A stretch of 8,067 nucleotides of DNA from positions 1 through 8,067 of the forward strand of contig DOBW01000163.1 of assembly GCA_003504035.1 (NCBI GenBank), read 5' to 3'. Below are positions 1 to 5,795 of this stretch, one piece after another (position 1 is the stretch's first letter; every line of letters begins with the position of its first letter). The notes under the pieces were generated by a model, which ran no database searches, had not been told where the DNA came from, and worked only from the letters and a program-made list of their open reading frames with translations. A program made the translations under genes and the position numbers. The stretch is from Rhodospirillaceae bacterium (GTDB taxonomy: Bacteria; Pseudomonadota; Alphaproteobacteria; UBA9219).

Positions 1-2
1 AT

Positions 3-17
3 AAAGGCAAAGCGTAA
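3..17 (+). CDS. possible last codons of an upstream gene (partial)
   Basis: The frame starting at base 3 reads Lys-Gly-Lys-Ala and stops at TAA (15-17). The stop lies 16 bases before a strong terminator hairpin, which is what the 3' end of a gene entering from the left would look like. Only four codons are visible, so neither coding status nor function can be established. Frame 1 is also open here but runs through the terminator, which makes it less likely. Confidence 0.3.
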   Translation, partial: KGKA

Positions 18-33
18 GGGAAAAACACTTAAT

Positions 34-74
34 AAAAATCCCGCTGTCATAAAACATGTGGCAGCGGGATTTTT
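34..74 (+). terminator. rho-independent terminator, bidirectional
   Basis: The arms 34-46 and 62-74 are a perfect 13-bp inverted repeat (AAAAATCCCGCTG / CAGCGGGATTTTT). The stem can extend inward to 50/58 through G-T wobbles, leaving a 7-base loop. The GC-rich core is flanked by an A-run on one side and a T-run on the other, so it can terminate transcription from either direction. It would end the gene entering from the left and insulate the small gene at 177. Confidence 0.85.
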
Positions 75-176
75 GTTTTCATCCCCTATCAGCAAAAACA
101 CAGGAAAGGCGTGTTGTGGTTTTTCTTCCCTTTTTATGCTATGGTTCAGGTGCGCTTTATCGTTAAAGGGTTTGCC

Positions 177-566
177 ATGCATCGCTCTTTTAAACGCTAT
201 GATCTTGTACGGCCCACAGGCTTTTATGACGCGCTTAAAAAAGCAGGGAAGGCAGCCCTTACTTCTCTTGCGGAAGCCGACCGCACGCTTCTGCGCTATG
301 CAACAAACTTTGAGCGAAAATTGAAGAGAAATGGTCTTCGCCCAATAGCGCGTTTCCTCGGCCTTAAAAAAGATTTCACACCGCCGTCAAGAAAACCTGT
401 GCCTGCGCCTAAGCCTTCAGCAAAAAGCAAAGGTGAAGCAAAAAGAATGGCAGGGTTTCGCGCCGCCATGAAAGCTTTCTTCGCACCGAGACCAAGCGGT
501 AGAACCTCTTCTCGCCCTGAATATAATTTAAGAAATCTTCTTCAGACAAATCCTGAGCCAGAATAG
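177..566 (+). CDS. small, highly basic protein of unknown function
   Basis: This is a 129-residue protein that I do not recognise. The ATG at 177 is chosen because AAAGGG (165-170) sits six bases upstream. The frame can extend back to 111, but that would add a hydrophobic stretch without a ribosome binding site. Residues 1-65 are rich in Lys, Arg and Ala and look helical (for example ALKKAGKAALTSLAEADRT). Residues 66-90 form a Pro/Lys/Ser-rich linker, followed by a second basic, Phe-containing segment and an acidic end (NPEPE). There is no signal peptide, membrane segment or catalytic motif. The overall charge would suit a nucleic-acid or ribosome-associated protein, but that is inference only. 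It converges with the 573-758 gene, with six bases between the two stop codons. Confidence 0.6.
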   Translation: MHRSFKRYDLVRPTGFYDALKKAGKAALTSLAEADRTLLRYATNFERKLKRNGLRPIARFLGLKKDFTPPSRKPVPAPKPSAKSKGEAKRMAGFRAAMKAFFAPRPSGRTSSRPEYNLRNLLQTNPEPE

Positions 567-572
567 GCAGTA

Positions 573-758
573 CTACCCTTTGAAGAGCGCAAAATAAATG
601 ACGTAAAGCCAGTTTACCCAGCCATGAATGAGCATCCATAAAATGGATTTGTTCGCGCTATAAGAAAGTATCATTGCGACAACAGCACCATAACCAATGC
701 CATATTTAACAAAGGCGGGGCTTACATAGTTTAATCTGCGTTCAATAATAGTTGTCAT
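573..758 (-). CDS. small integral membrane protein, unknown function
   Basis: This 61-residue protein is read from the ATG at 758. AGGAG (766-770 on the + strand) lies seven bases upstream of that ATG. A GTG at 764 is in frame but almost touches the binding site, so it is less likely. A short polar N-terminus (MTTIIERRLNYVSP) leads into two hydrophobic stretches, roughly residues 19-36 (YGIGYGAVVAMILSYSAN) and 38-59 (SILWMLIHGWVNWLYVIYFALF). They are separated by Asn-Lys, so it is probably a two-pass hairpin in the inner membrane. The His-Gly-Trp and Trp-Leu-Tyr-Val-Ile-Tyr pattern in the second helix resembles small uncharacterised bacterial and phage membrane proteins I recall, but I cannot name a family. 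It is divergent from the FkbM gene. Confidence 0.65.
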   Translation of the reverse strand: MTTIIERRLNYVSPAFVKYGIGYGAVVAMILSYSANKSILWMLIHGWVNWLYVIYFALFKG

Positions 759-773
759 GGACACGCTCCTGCT

Positions 774-790
774 TCAATCTTGATGATTGA
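774..790 (-). other. small hairpin upstream of the membrane-protein ribosome binding site
   Basis: TCAATC (774-779) and GATTGA (785-790) form a perfect 6-bp stem with a 5-base loop. On the minus strand it lies just 5' of the AGGAG site at 770-766. It could sit in the leader of the small membrane-protein mRNA. The stem is AT-rich and weak, so a function is uncertain. Confidence 0.25.
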
Positions 791-892
791 GAAAAGCATA
801 GCGCTCTTTTATCTCCCGCGCCACAAATCCAAAGCATTGCCTTTGATCCGCCCCCCCTTGATCCCTGCGATTGATTATGGTCAGATATTGGA

Positions 893-1579
893 ATGATTAT
901 TAATTTCGACGGACATTTTTCAAAAGAAGATCTTCATTCAACATTGAACGGATTGGGCGAAGACATCCTCTTTGTCCAAATCGGCGCAATGGACGGGGTA
1001 AGTTGTGATCCCGTGAATCCTTTCATAAGCAAACTTGGCTGGCACGGCGTTTTGGTCGAGCCCATAACGAACCCGTTTGAGCGGCTCAAAAAAAATTATA
1101 AAGACAACGAAAATTTACGTTTTGTTTGCGCCGCCGTGGCCGATTTCGATGGACAGATAGAGATGAGCTCTGTTGACCCAGAGAAAATGCCAGAGGGCGT
1201 CAATAAAGATAATGTTTTTGCGTTTTCGACACTGATGCCGGATCGGGGCATTTTGGGCGGCAAGAGTAAACTGCCCCCAGAGCTTGTTAATCATTTTAAC
1301 GCAACCAAAGTTACAAGGGACGTTCCCTGCTTTACGTTAGAAACGCTTTTTGCACGTGAGAAAATAGAAAAGCTGGACCTTTTCGTAATTGATACCGAAG
1401 GCGCAGACTGGATGGTTTTAAGGCAGCTTTCTCTGAAACAATATCATCCACGTGTCATTTATTTTGAATATAATCATATCAGTTCCTATGAACAAATCGC
1501 CAGCGTGCAGCATCTAAAAAATTATGGCTATCGCGTTTTTATTGATGAAACAGAAGAAAACGTCCTCGCCGTGAAGTAA
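893..1579 (+). CDS. FkbM family SAM-dependent methyltransferase
   Basis: This 228-residue protein has the layout of the FkbM methyltransferase family, which transfers a methyl group from S-adenosylmethionine, usually to a hydroxyl of a sugar, glycolipid or natural product. The SAM-binding loop is FVQIGAMDGVS (residues 27-37). It is followed by an acidic strand end, VLVEPIT (53-59), that should hold the ribose. The family motif IDTEGADWMVL is at 166-176 and the final core strand IYFEYNHIS at 189-197. There is no signal peptide, so it should be cytosolic. The ATG at 893 is the first in frame and has no good ribosome binding site upstream, so the start is less certain than the family call. No glycosyltransferase or biosynthetic genes lie beside it, so the substrate cannot be inferred. 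Confidence 0.85.
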   Translation: MIINFDGHFSKEDLHSTLNGLGEDILFVQIGAMDGVSCDPVNPFISKLGWHGVLVEPITNPFERLKKNYKDNENLRFVCAAVADFDGQIEMSSVDPEKMPEGVNKDNVFAFSTLMPDRGILGGKSKLPPELVNHFNATKVTRDVPCFTLETLFAREKIEKLDLFVIDTEGADWMVLRQLSLKQYHPRVIYFEYNHISSYEQIASVQHLKNYGYRVFIDETEENVLAVK

Positions 1580-1768
1580 GAAAGTAAAGACTCCCAAAAT
1601 CAGGGTGCGAGCAAAGATTTCTTATTGCCAGAGACGATGACTGCATCTAATCCTATGTTTTCAAAAGAAAGGCCTACAAACTGCCCTTTGTTGATTTATA
1701 AACCTTAAAGTGATGCTTTATGGTTGTGGAAAACATTAAAGACCTAACCCAAAAATATAAAGAGCTTA

Positions 1769-1783
1769 GTGTCCGTCCGAAAA
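1769..1783 (+). repeat. left terminal inverted repeat of the IS
   Basis: GTGTCCGTCCGAAAA matches the reverse complement of 2599-2613 at 13 of 15 positions, with mismatches at positions 9 and 11. The TA duplication lies immediately outside at 1767-1768. Confidence 0.88.
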
Positions 1784-1808
1784 CCGCCACCGCTACAATC
1801 GAGACAAA

Positions 1809-2605
1809 CTGCACTATCCAAGAGATCTGACAGACAAAGAATGGAAATGCATTGAACCGTTGATCCCTCCCGCGAAGCGAGGCGGAGGGAAGTGTCGCGT
1901 GAACATGCGCGAGGTTGTCAACGGGATCATGTACGTTTTGAGCACTGGCTGCCAATGACGAGCTGTCCCGAAAGACCTGCCACCTAAAAGTACGCTTTTC
2001 GATTATCTGGATCTCTGGAACTACGACGGCACAATTGAACACATCCACCACACGTTGTACGTCAAGTGTCGTGAGATGATGGATCGAGAGGCCAGTCCCA
2101 CTGCTTGCGTGATTGATAGCCAAAGCGTAAAAAGCGCAGAAAAAGGGGGGCCTACATTGACCCGAACGGCTATGATGCGGGAAAAAAGATCAAAGGCAAA
2201 AAGCGGCACATCCTCGTTGATACGGCAGGTCTTTTGCTTCACGTCGTGGTTCATCCGGCGGACATTCAAGATCGTGACGGCGGCACGTTAGTTCTTTCAA
2301 CACTGTTTGGCCTACTTCCTTTTTTGGAAAAGCTTTTCGCCGATGGAGGTTATCAGGGGCCACAGTTTCGGAAAGCTCTTGCAAAGGTTTTGCCGCAGAT
2401 CAAAGCCGAGATCATCAAACGATCCGATAAAGCGATTGGTTTTGAAATCCTGCCTCGAAGATGGGTCGTCGAACGTACGTTGGCTTGGCTTGGGCGTTGC
2501 CGCAGACTTGCAAAAGACTGGGAAAACCTTACCAGAAACGCGCTTTCCTTCCTACGCTTCGCCTCAGTGCTCCTCATGCTTCGAAGGTTAGCCCAACCTT
2601 TTTGA
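1809..2605 (+). pseudogene. IS5-family DDE transposase, broken by a stop codon and a frameshift
   Basis: Pieced together, the translation covers a full-length IS5/IS427-type transposase. The N-terminal domain contains DLTDKEWKCIEPLIPPAKRG and MREVVNGIMYVLSTGCQ. Next comes a TGA (1956-1958) exactly where relatives have the Trp of GCQWR. The same frame continues with PKDLPPKSTLFDYLDLW up to DSQSVKSAEKGG. At the G6 run (2145-2150) the reading must move to the -1 frame, giving YIDPNGYDAGKKIKGKKRH through to LRRLAQPF and TGA (2603-2605). The catalytic residues remain: Asp codon 2115 (IDSQS), Asp codon 2342 (FADGGYQG) and Glu codon 2471 (VVERTLAWL). No ATG precedes the conserved N-terminus in frame. 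CTG at 1809 sits where a start would be expected, so the 5' limit is approximate. Programmed frameshifting is known in this group, but the TGA would still block full-length protein. Confidence 0.88.
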
Positions 2606-2613
2606 ACGGACAC
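2599..2613 (-). repeat. right terminal inverted repeat of the IS
   Basis: Read on the minus strand this is GTGTCCGTTCAAAAA, matching 1769-1783 at 13 of 15 positions. It overlaps the last codons and stop of the transposase and is followed by the second TA copy at 2614-2615. Confidence 0.88.
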
Positions 2614-2633
2614 TAAGGGCTTTTTTGATACTA

Positions 2634-2669
2634 AAAAACGCGACACCGTTTAAGGATTACCGCGTTTTT
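2634..2669 (-). terminator. rho-independent terminator of rpmE, bidirectional
   Basis: AAAAACGCG (2634-2642) and CGCGTTTTT (2661-2669) form a 9-bp stem, extendable by three weak pairs. On the minus strand the hairpin lies about 20 bases after the rpmE stop and is followed by a T-run (rc of 2633-2638). The same hairpin with T-run works on the + strand and would stop transcripts leaving the IS or the gene it split. Confidence 0.75.
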
Positions 2670-2690
2670 ATAGCTAAAATCTCTTCAATT

Positions 2691-3080
2691 TTACTTCTTT
2701 TTTTCAGATGTTTCCTTCGCCTTGACTGGAGCTTTAGCCTTAGCTGGAGCTTTCGGCGCTGCTTTTGGCTTGACCGCTGCTTTAGCCTTCGGAGTTGCCT
2801 TGGTTGTCAGTTTGATTTTTTCTTCCTTGACGGCAGGCGCTTCTTTTTTCTCATCGCTCTTCTTGCCCGTTAAACCAGCAAAACGCTTGTTGAACTTAGC
2901 CAACTGACCACCACGATCGACCAAACGATGCTGACCCGTCCATGCCGGATGCGTCTTGGCATCAACGTCAAGTTGTAAGCGCGCGCCCTCCGCACCATAG
3001 GTGCTACGTGTTTTAAACTCGGTGCCATCGGTCATGACAACGGTAATATCGTGATAATCAGGATGTATTTCTTGTTTCAT
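2691..3080 (-). CDS. rpmE: 50S ribosomal protein bL31 with a long Lys/Ala tail
   Basis: Residues 1-73 form a complete bL31 core: [20 protein letters not shown] at the start, TRSTYG, then [20 protein letters not shown] and NKRFAGL. The core has no Cys, so this is the zinc-independent form, consistent with alphaproteobacterial L31. The protein contributes to contacts between the ribosomal subunits. The ATG at 3080 is chosen because L31 begins there and a GGAAAG stretch lies just upstream; the longer frame to 3107 adds nine residues with no support. Residues 74-129 are an unusual low-complexity extension of Lys, Ala, Pro and Glu with AKA/KAP repeats. This makes the protein 129 residues, against the roughly 70-90 usual for L31. 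The tail is probably disordered and may bind rRNA. Confidence 0.93.
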   Translation of the reverse strand: MKQEIHPDYHDITVVMTDGTEFKTRSTYGAEGARLQLDVDAKTHPAWTGQHRLVDRGGQLAKFNKRFAGLTGKKSDEKKEAPAVKEEKIKLTTKATPKAKAAVKPKAAPKAPAKAKAPVKAKETSEKKK

Positions 3081-3117
3081 AACTTTTCTTTCCGTCTTTC
3101 CGCGCATGATGCACGGG

Positions 3118-3209
3118 CAAATAAGGAGCTCTTTCTAGGAAAAGATGAAGGAAAAAGCAAGATTTACAATATTTTCTTCTGCCCCAGCTCCTAGCTCCTT
3201 GTATTTGCT
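3118..3209 (-). repeat. intergenic inverted repeat between the solute-binding gene and rpmE
   Basis: CAAATAAGGAGCT near 3119-3130 is nearly the reverse complement of AGCTCCTTGTATTTG (3195-3209), with two extra bases on the right arm. The right arm also contains a tandem AGCTCCT AGCTCCT. A competing pairing joins 3152-3161 (AAAAAGCAAG) with 3208-3217 (CTTGCCTTTT). On the minus strand that would be a 10-bp stem followed by a T-run after the solute-binding gene. The region therefore offers alternative folds: a terminator for the upstream gene or a leader structure for rpmE. Which, if either, forms is not decidable by eye. Confidence 0.45.
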
Positions 3210-3215
3210 TGCCTT

Positions 3216-4091
3216 TTAAGGAGCAACCCGTTTCACTCGAACGAAGCTGTCGGGAATGTCTTCATATTTTTTAAGAATCTTGTCTGTCACGCCGCTATTG
3301 TTCATCTCTTCCAGCGTCACATTAAACATGGAAACCAGATCATGCTCACCTTTGCCAAAACCAAAAGCATGAGAATGAACGCGAATCGAAGGATGCCCCG
3401 TAACGCGGCGCAACACATTCGGATTGGAAAGAAGATAAGGCATAATCATCAACGGATTAGCAAAAACGACATCGGCCTTTTTGCTGGCTACAGCCTCAAA
3501 CAGAAAACTGATATCTGTATTTTGCGGCATTGAATGCGTGCCTGAAAGAGGGAAATCTTCCTCGCGCAAACGCTGCGCGGCTTCACCATCAATGATGGAA
3601 ACCTTGATGGCAGGATCATTAATGGCCTTTAAATTAGCATCAAAACGCGCATCATCCGTTCGAACATAAGCATTCGTGGTGGTATAAAAAACAGGCACGG
3701 AATATTCCATGCTCCGCGTGGCCGGAACCCAGCGATATCCTGGCTGACAAAAAACATCATAACGCCCCGCCTTAAAACCTTCGGCCATGGTGGCAAAACT
3801 GACTTCTTCTGCCCATTCAACTTTCAGATTAAGACGCTTGGCAATTTCATGTGTTAAATCCGCGCCAATACCAAAGATCTCGCCCGTATTTGGATCGCGC
3901 GCTAATTGCGGCGGGATCACAACATACCCGCATTTAATTGTCCCCGTACGCATAATGCGCTCGAAAGCCGTTTCTTGGGGTTTGTTTTGAGAAAAGGCCG
4001 CAGGCCCAATATATTTCCCCACAACAAACGCTGTCAGCGCCGAAATAACAACAATCAACACCATATGGGAGAGTTTTAAAGAATTTCTCAT
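3216..4091 (-). CDS. periplasmic solute-binding protein, family 3 (amino-acid type)
   Basis: This 291-residue protein resembles the family 3 extracellular solute-binding proteins that present amino acids or similar polar solutes to ABC importers. Residues 8-28 are a hydrophobic segment after a short basic start. They form either a signal peptide, perhaps cut after AAFS (31-34), or a membrane anchor. The mature part opens with FERIMRTGTIKCGYVVIPP, then GIGADLTHEIAKRLNLKVEW and the motif GFKAGRYDVFCQPG (105-118), all standard for the first lobe. KILKKYED near the end is the usual closing helix. The ATG at 4091 is preferred because AAGGA lies seven bases upstream and the signal sequence follows at once; an in-frame ATG at 4127 is possible. 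No permease or ATPase genes are next to it. It is divergent from ffh. Confidence 0.85.
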   Translation of the reverse strand: MRNSLKLSHMVLIVVISALTAFVVGKYIGPAAFSQNKPQETAFERIMRTGTIKCGYVVIPPQLARDPNTGEIFGIGADLTHEIAKRLNLKVEWAEEVSFATMAEGFKAGRYDVFCQPGYRWVPATRSMEYSVPVFYTTTNAYVRTDDARFDANLKAINDPAIKVSIIDGEAAQRLREEDFPLSGTHSMPQNTDISFLFEAVASKKADVVFANPLMIMPYLLSNPNVLRRVTGHPSIRVHSHAFGFGKGEHDLVSMFNVTLEEMNNSGVTDKILKKYEDIPDSFVRVKRVAP

Positions 4092-4176
4092 GGGACTGTC
4101 CTTTTGAAAATAGGCAAATATAGGCATCCAAGGCCTTCATGATACTAGCAAAAAACACGAAAAAAGAAGCTTTTAT

Positions 4177-4206
4177 TTGACTCTTTCTTTGAAAATAAGC
4201 TAGAAA
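4177..4206 (+). promoter_or_regulatory. putative sigma70-type promoter for the ffh operon
   Basis: TTGACT (4177-4182) matches the -35 consensus at five of six positions, and TAGAAA (4201-4206) is a four-of-six -10 at 18-base spacing. Transcription would start near 4213 and leave a leader of about 185 bases before ffh. The -10 is weak, so this is a tentative call based on position and the good -35. Confidence 0.4.
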
Positions 4207-4245
4207 CGCTTTGTTCCAAGCCCTTATCAAAGAGTACGGAGCGCG

Positions 4246-4342
4246 GCACAGGAGGCTTTTAAGCTGAGTGTGCAGTGTAAGATCAGTCCACGCGTTGCGT
4301 GCACTGATCCTTTGTTGCATGGAAACATAAAAGCGACAAAGG
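4246..4342 (+). ncRNA. structured 5' leader of ffh: three consecutive stem-loops
   Basis: Three hairpins lie in tandem. The first pairs GCACA (4246-4250) with TGTGC (4269-4273) around GCTTTTAAGC. The second is strong: GATCAGT (4281-4287) with ACTGATC (4303-4309), then a C/C mismatch, CACGC with GCGTG, and a GTT loop. The third pairs CCTTTGTTGC (4309-4318) with GCGACAAAGG (4333-4342) through one G-U pair, and carries an inner ATG/CAT stem capped by a GAAA tetraloop. Hairpins two and three share base 4309. No T-run follows the last one; a short CTTTGTT follows the second. The element could be a regulatory leader, an attenuator or a small RNA. It does not match a riboswitch I know, and the conserved core of SRP RNA is absent. 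Confidence 0.4.
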
Positions 4343-4396
4343 GAAACAGCATAAAGACAGGTGCTAAAAAAGAGCACGATAGGAAAACGAAAAAAA

Positions 4397-5752
4397 ATGT
4401 TTGACAATCTAAGTCAAAAATTAACCGGCGCCTTGAATCGCCTGACACGACGCGGCGCTCTCACAGAGGATGACGTAAACGCCGCCATGCGCGAAGTGCG
4501 CGTGGCGTTGTTGGAAGCGGACGTTGCTCTGCCTGTTGTCAAAGATTTTGTTGCACGCATCAAACAGCGCGCCATCGGCCAAGACGTTATCCGCTCTGTT
4601 ACACCAGGCCAACAAATCATCAAGATTGTTCATGACAATCTCATCGAGCTTTTAGGTAAAAAAGCCGAAGAGCTTAATCTTGCCGTAACGCCACCTGCCA
4701 TCATTATGCTGCTGGGGCTTCAGGGTTCAGGTAAAACAACCACAGCGGCTAAACTTGCCAGAAAATTAGCGGCAGAAAAAAAGAAAGTTTTATTGGCCTC
4801 TTTGGATGTGCGCCGTCCGGCTGCACAAGAACAGCTTGCTGTTTTAGCCACACAAATTGACGTAGCTTCGCTGCCAATTATTGAAGGACAACAACCAACC
4901 GAAATTACCCGCCGCGCTTTAGAAACGGCCAAGCTCGAAGGCTATGATGTTCTTATTTTGGATACAGCGGGCCGCTTGTCCATTGACGAAGAGCTCATGG
5001 CCGAAGCTGCCGCCGTGCGCGACATCGCTAAGCCTCATGAAAAGCTTCTTGTCGTAGATGCCATGACAGGACAAGATGCAGTCATCACAGCCAAAAGCTT
5101 TGATGAAAAGATCGGCATTTCCGGCCTTATCATGACGCGCATTGATGGTGATGCACGCGGTGGCGCAGCTTTGTCCATGCGCGCTATCACGGGCAAGCCC
5201 ATTAAATTTTTGGGCACCGGTGAAAAAATTGAGGAGCTAGAAACCTATCATCCCGATCGTTTGGCAGGACGCATTTTGGATATGGGCGATGTTGTTTCGC
5301 TTGTTGAAAAAGCAGCCTCCGTTCTTGATCAAGATTCTGCTGAGGACATGGCAGAAAAGTTTTTGTCCGGCAAAGGTTTTGATTTTAACGACATGGCCAA
5401 GCAAATGCAGCAGATGCGCAAAATGGGCGGGGTTTCTGGTTTTATGTCGATGATGCCGGGGATTGGTCGCCTTAAAAACCAAATGAAAAACGCCAACATT
5501 GATGACAAAATGGTGCTGCGCCAAGAAGCCATCATTGGATCTATGACAAAAGCAGAGCGCAAAAATGTTGATCTGTTAGGGGCTTCGCGCAAACGACGTA
5601 TTGCACGCGGCGCAGGAGTTCACGTGGCCGATGTTAATCGGCTAATCAAGCAATTTCTGGAATCCAGAAAAATGTTCAAACAGCTTCGCAAAATGGGGAA
5701 GTCTGGTTTGATGAGAAACATCATGCCTGCTTTAAGGAGTGGTCGTGGTTAA
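4397..5752 (+). CDS. ffh: signal recognition particle GTPase Ffh (SRP54)
   Basis: Ffh binds 4.5S RNA and hydrophobic signal sequences on ribosomes and, with the receptor FtsY, delivers nascent membrane proteins to the translocon. The 451-residue length is normal. The N-domain starts MFDNLSQKLTGALNRLTRRG. The G-domain shows the P-loop GLQGSGKTT (107-115), DVRRPAAQEQL, DTAGR (189-193), TRIDGDARGG (247-256; TRID in place of the common TKLD) and GTGEKIEEL. The Met-rich M-domain includes MAKQMQQMRKMGGVSGFMSM and a basic RNA-binding part near RKRRIARGAG. The ATG at 4397 is the conserved start. The frame extends to 4361, but AGGA (4381-4384) and homology favour 4397. It is the first gene of the operon; rpsP follows after 43 bases without a terminator. 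Confidence 0.97.
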   Translation: MFDNLSQKLTGALNRLTRRGALTEDDVNAAMREVRVALLEADVALPVVKDFVARIKQRAIGQDVIRSVTPGQQIIKIVHDNLIELLGKKAEELNLAVTPPAIIMLLGLQGSGKTTTAAKLARKLAAEKKKVLLASLDVRRPAAQEQLAVLATQIDVASLPIIEGQQPTEITRRALETAKLEGYDVLILDTAGRLSIDEELMAEAAAVRDIAKPHEKLLVVDAMTGQDAVITAKSFDEKIGISGLIMTRIDGDARGGAALSMRAITGKPIKFLGTGEKIEELETYHPDRLAGRILDMGDVVSLVEKAASVLDQDSAEDMAEKFLSGKGFDFNDMAKQMQQMRKMGGVSGFMSMMPGIGRLKNQMKNANIDDKMVLRQEAIIGSMTKAERKNVDLLGASRKRRIARGAGVHVADVNRLIKQFLESRKMFKQLRKMGKSGLMRNIMPALRSGRG

Positions 5753-5795
5753 AAGACAAATAAATGATAACAACCAAACAAAAGGGAAATAAAAA

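Larger units (their letters stand above)
1769..2613 (+). mobile_element. IS5-family insertion sequence, IS427-like, inactive copy
   Basis: This 845-bp element is bounded by imperfect terminal inverted repeats that both begin GTGTCCGT, with a duplicated TA outside each end (1767-1768 and 2614-2615). A TA target and a length of this order are typical of the IS427 group of the IS5 family. The single transposase is on the + strand and its stop codon lies 8 bases from the right end. The coding sequence carries a nonsense codon and a frameshift, so this copy could move only with transposase supplied from elsewhere. The ends themselves look usable. Confidence 0.9.
1720..2653 (+). pseudogene. possible tiny gene split by the insertion sequence
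   Basis: Removing the element (1769-2613) and one copy of the TA duplication joins 1720-1768 to 2616-2653. The result is an uninterrupted 28-codon frame from ATG to TAA, containing NIKDLTQKYKELKGFF and ending in DTKKRDTV. The junction codons are GAG CTT AAG GGC. The peptide is highly charged and could form an amphipathic helix. An in-frame TGA (1711-1713) precedes the ATG, so it is not the tail of a longer frame unless another lesion exists. No convincing ribosome binding site is visible. The last codons overlap the 2634-2669 terminator. A frame of this length can arise by chance. Confidence 0.35.

Noticed and set aside
58..324. An 88-codon + frame overlapping the start of the 177-566 gene
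   Set aside because: It starts inside the terminator hairpin, has no ribosome binding site, and its composition (Cys, Phe, Leu and Arg mixture) looks like an off-frame reading. The 177 frame has both a site and a coherent composition.
843..864. C7 tract flanked by two TTGATCC copies before the FkbM gene
   Set aside because: It could be a slippage-prone, phase-variable site, but it lies outside any reading frame and is not placed between clear promoter elements. The repeat is only 7 bases.
877..903. An 8-codon frame ATG to TAA overlapping the FkbM start as a possible leader peptide
   Set aside because: It is short, has no ribosome binding site, and no regulatory codon run such as repeated Trp or His. 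Chance occurrence is likely.
1956..1958. TGA read as Trp (alternative genetic code) in the transposase
   Set aside because: TGA is used as a normal stop for rimM and for the C39-like gene, and every other gene here reads through without internal TGA. A nonsense mutation in the IS is simpler.
1674..2123. A 149-codon minus-strand frame across the left IS end
   Set aside because: It crosses the IS boundary and lies opposite the recognised transposase, so it is an antisense shadow.
2625..2907. Plus-strand frames rich in Phe, Ala and Leu opposite rpmE
   Set aside because: They are antisense readings of the Lys/Ala-rich tail of bL31, which naturally give Phe/Ala/Leu-rich open frames.
4246..4400. 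4.5S (SRP) RNA gene next to ffh
   Set aside because: The location and a GAAA-capped hairpin invited this idea, but the conserved SRP core around the tetraloop (the CAGG and AGCA sides of the symmetric loop) is not present.
3934..4407. A 157-codon minus-strand frame covering the solute-binding gene start and the ffh leader
   Set aside because: It overlaps the ffh start, the leader hairpins and the solute-binding gene in another frame. No family features are seen, and the upstream context lacks a convincing start.
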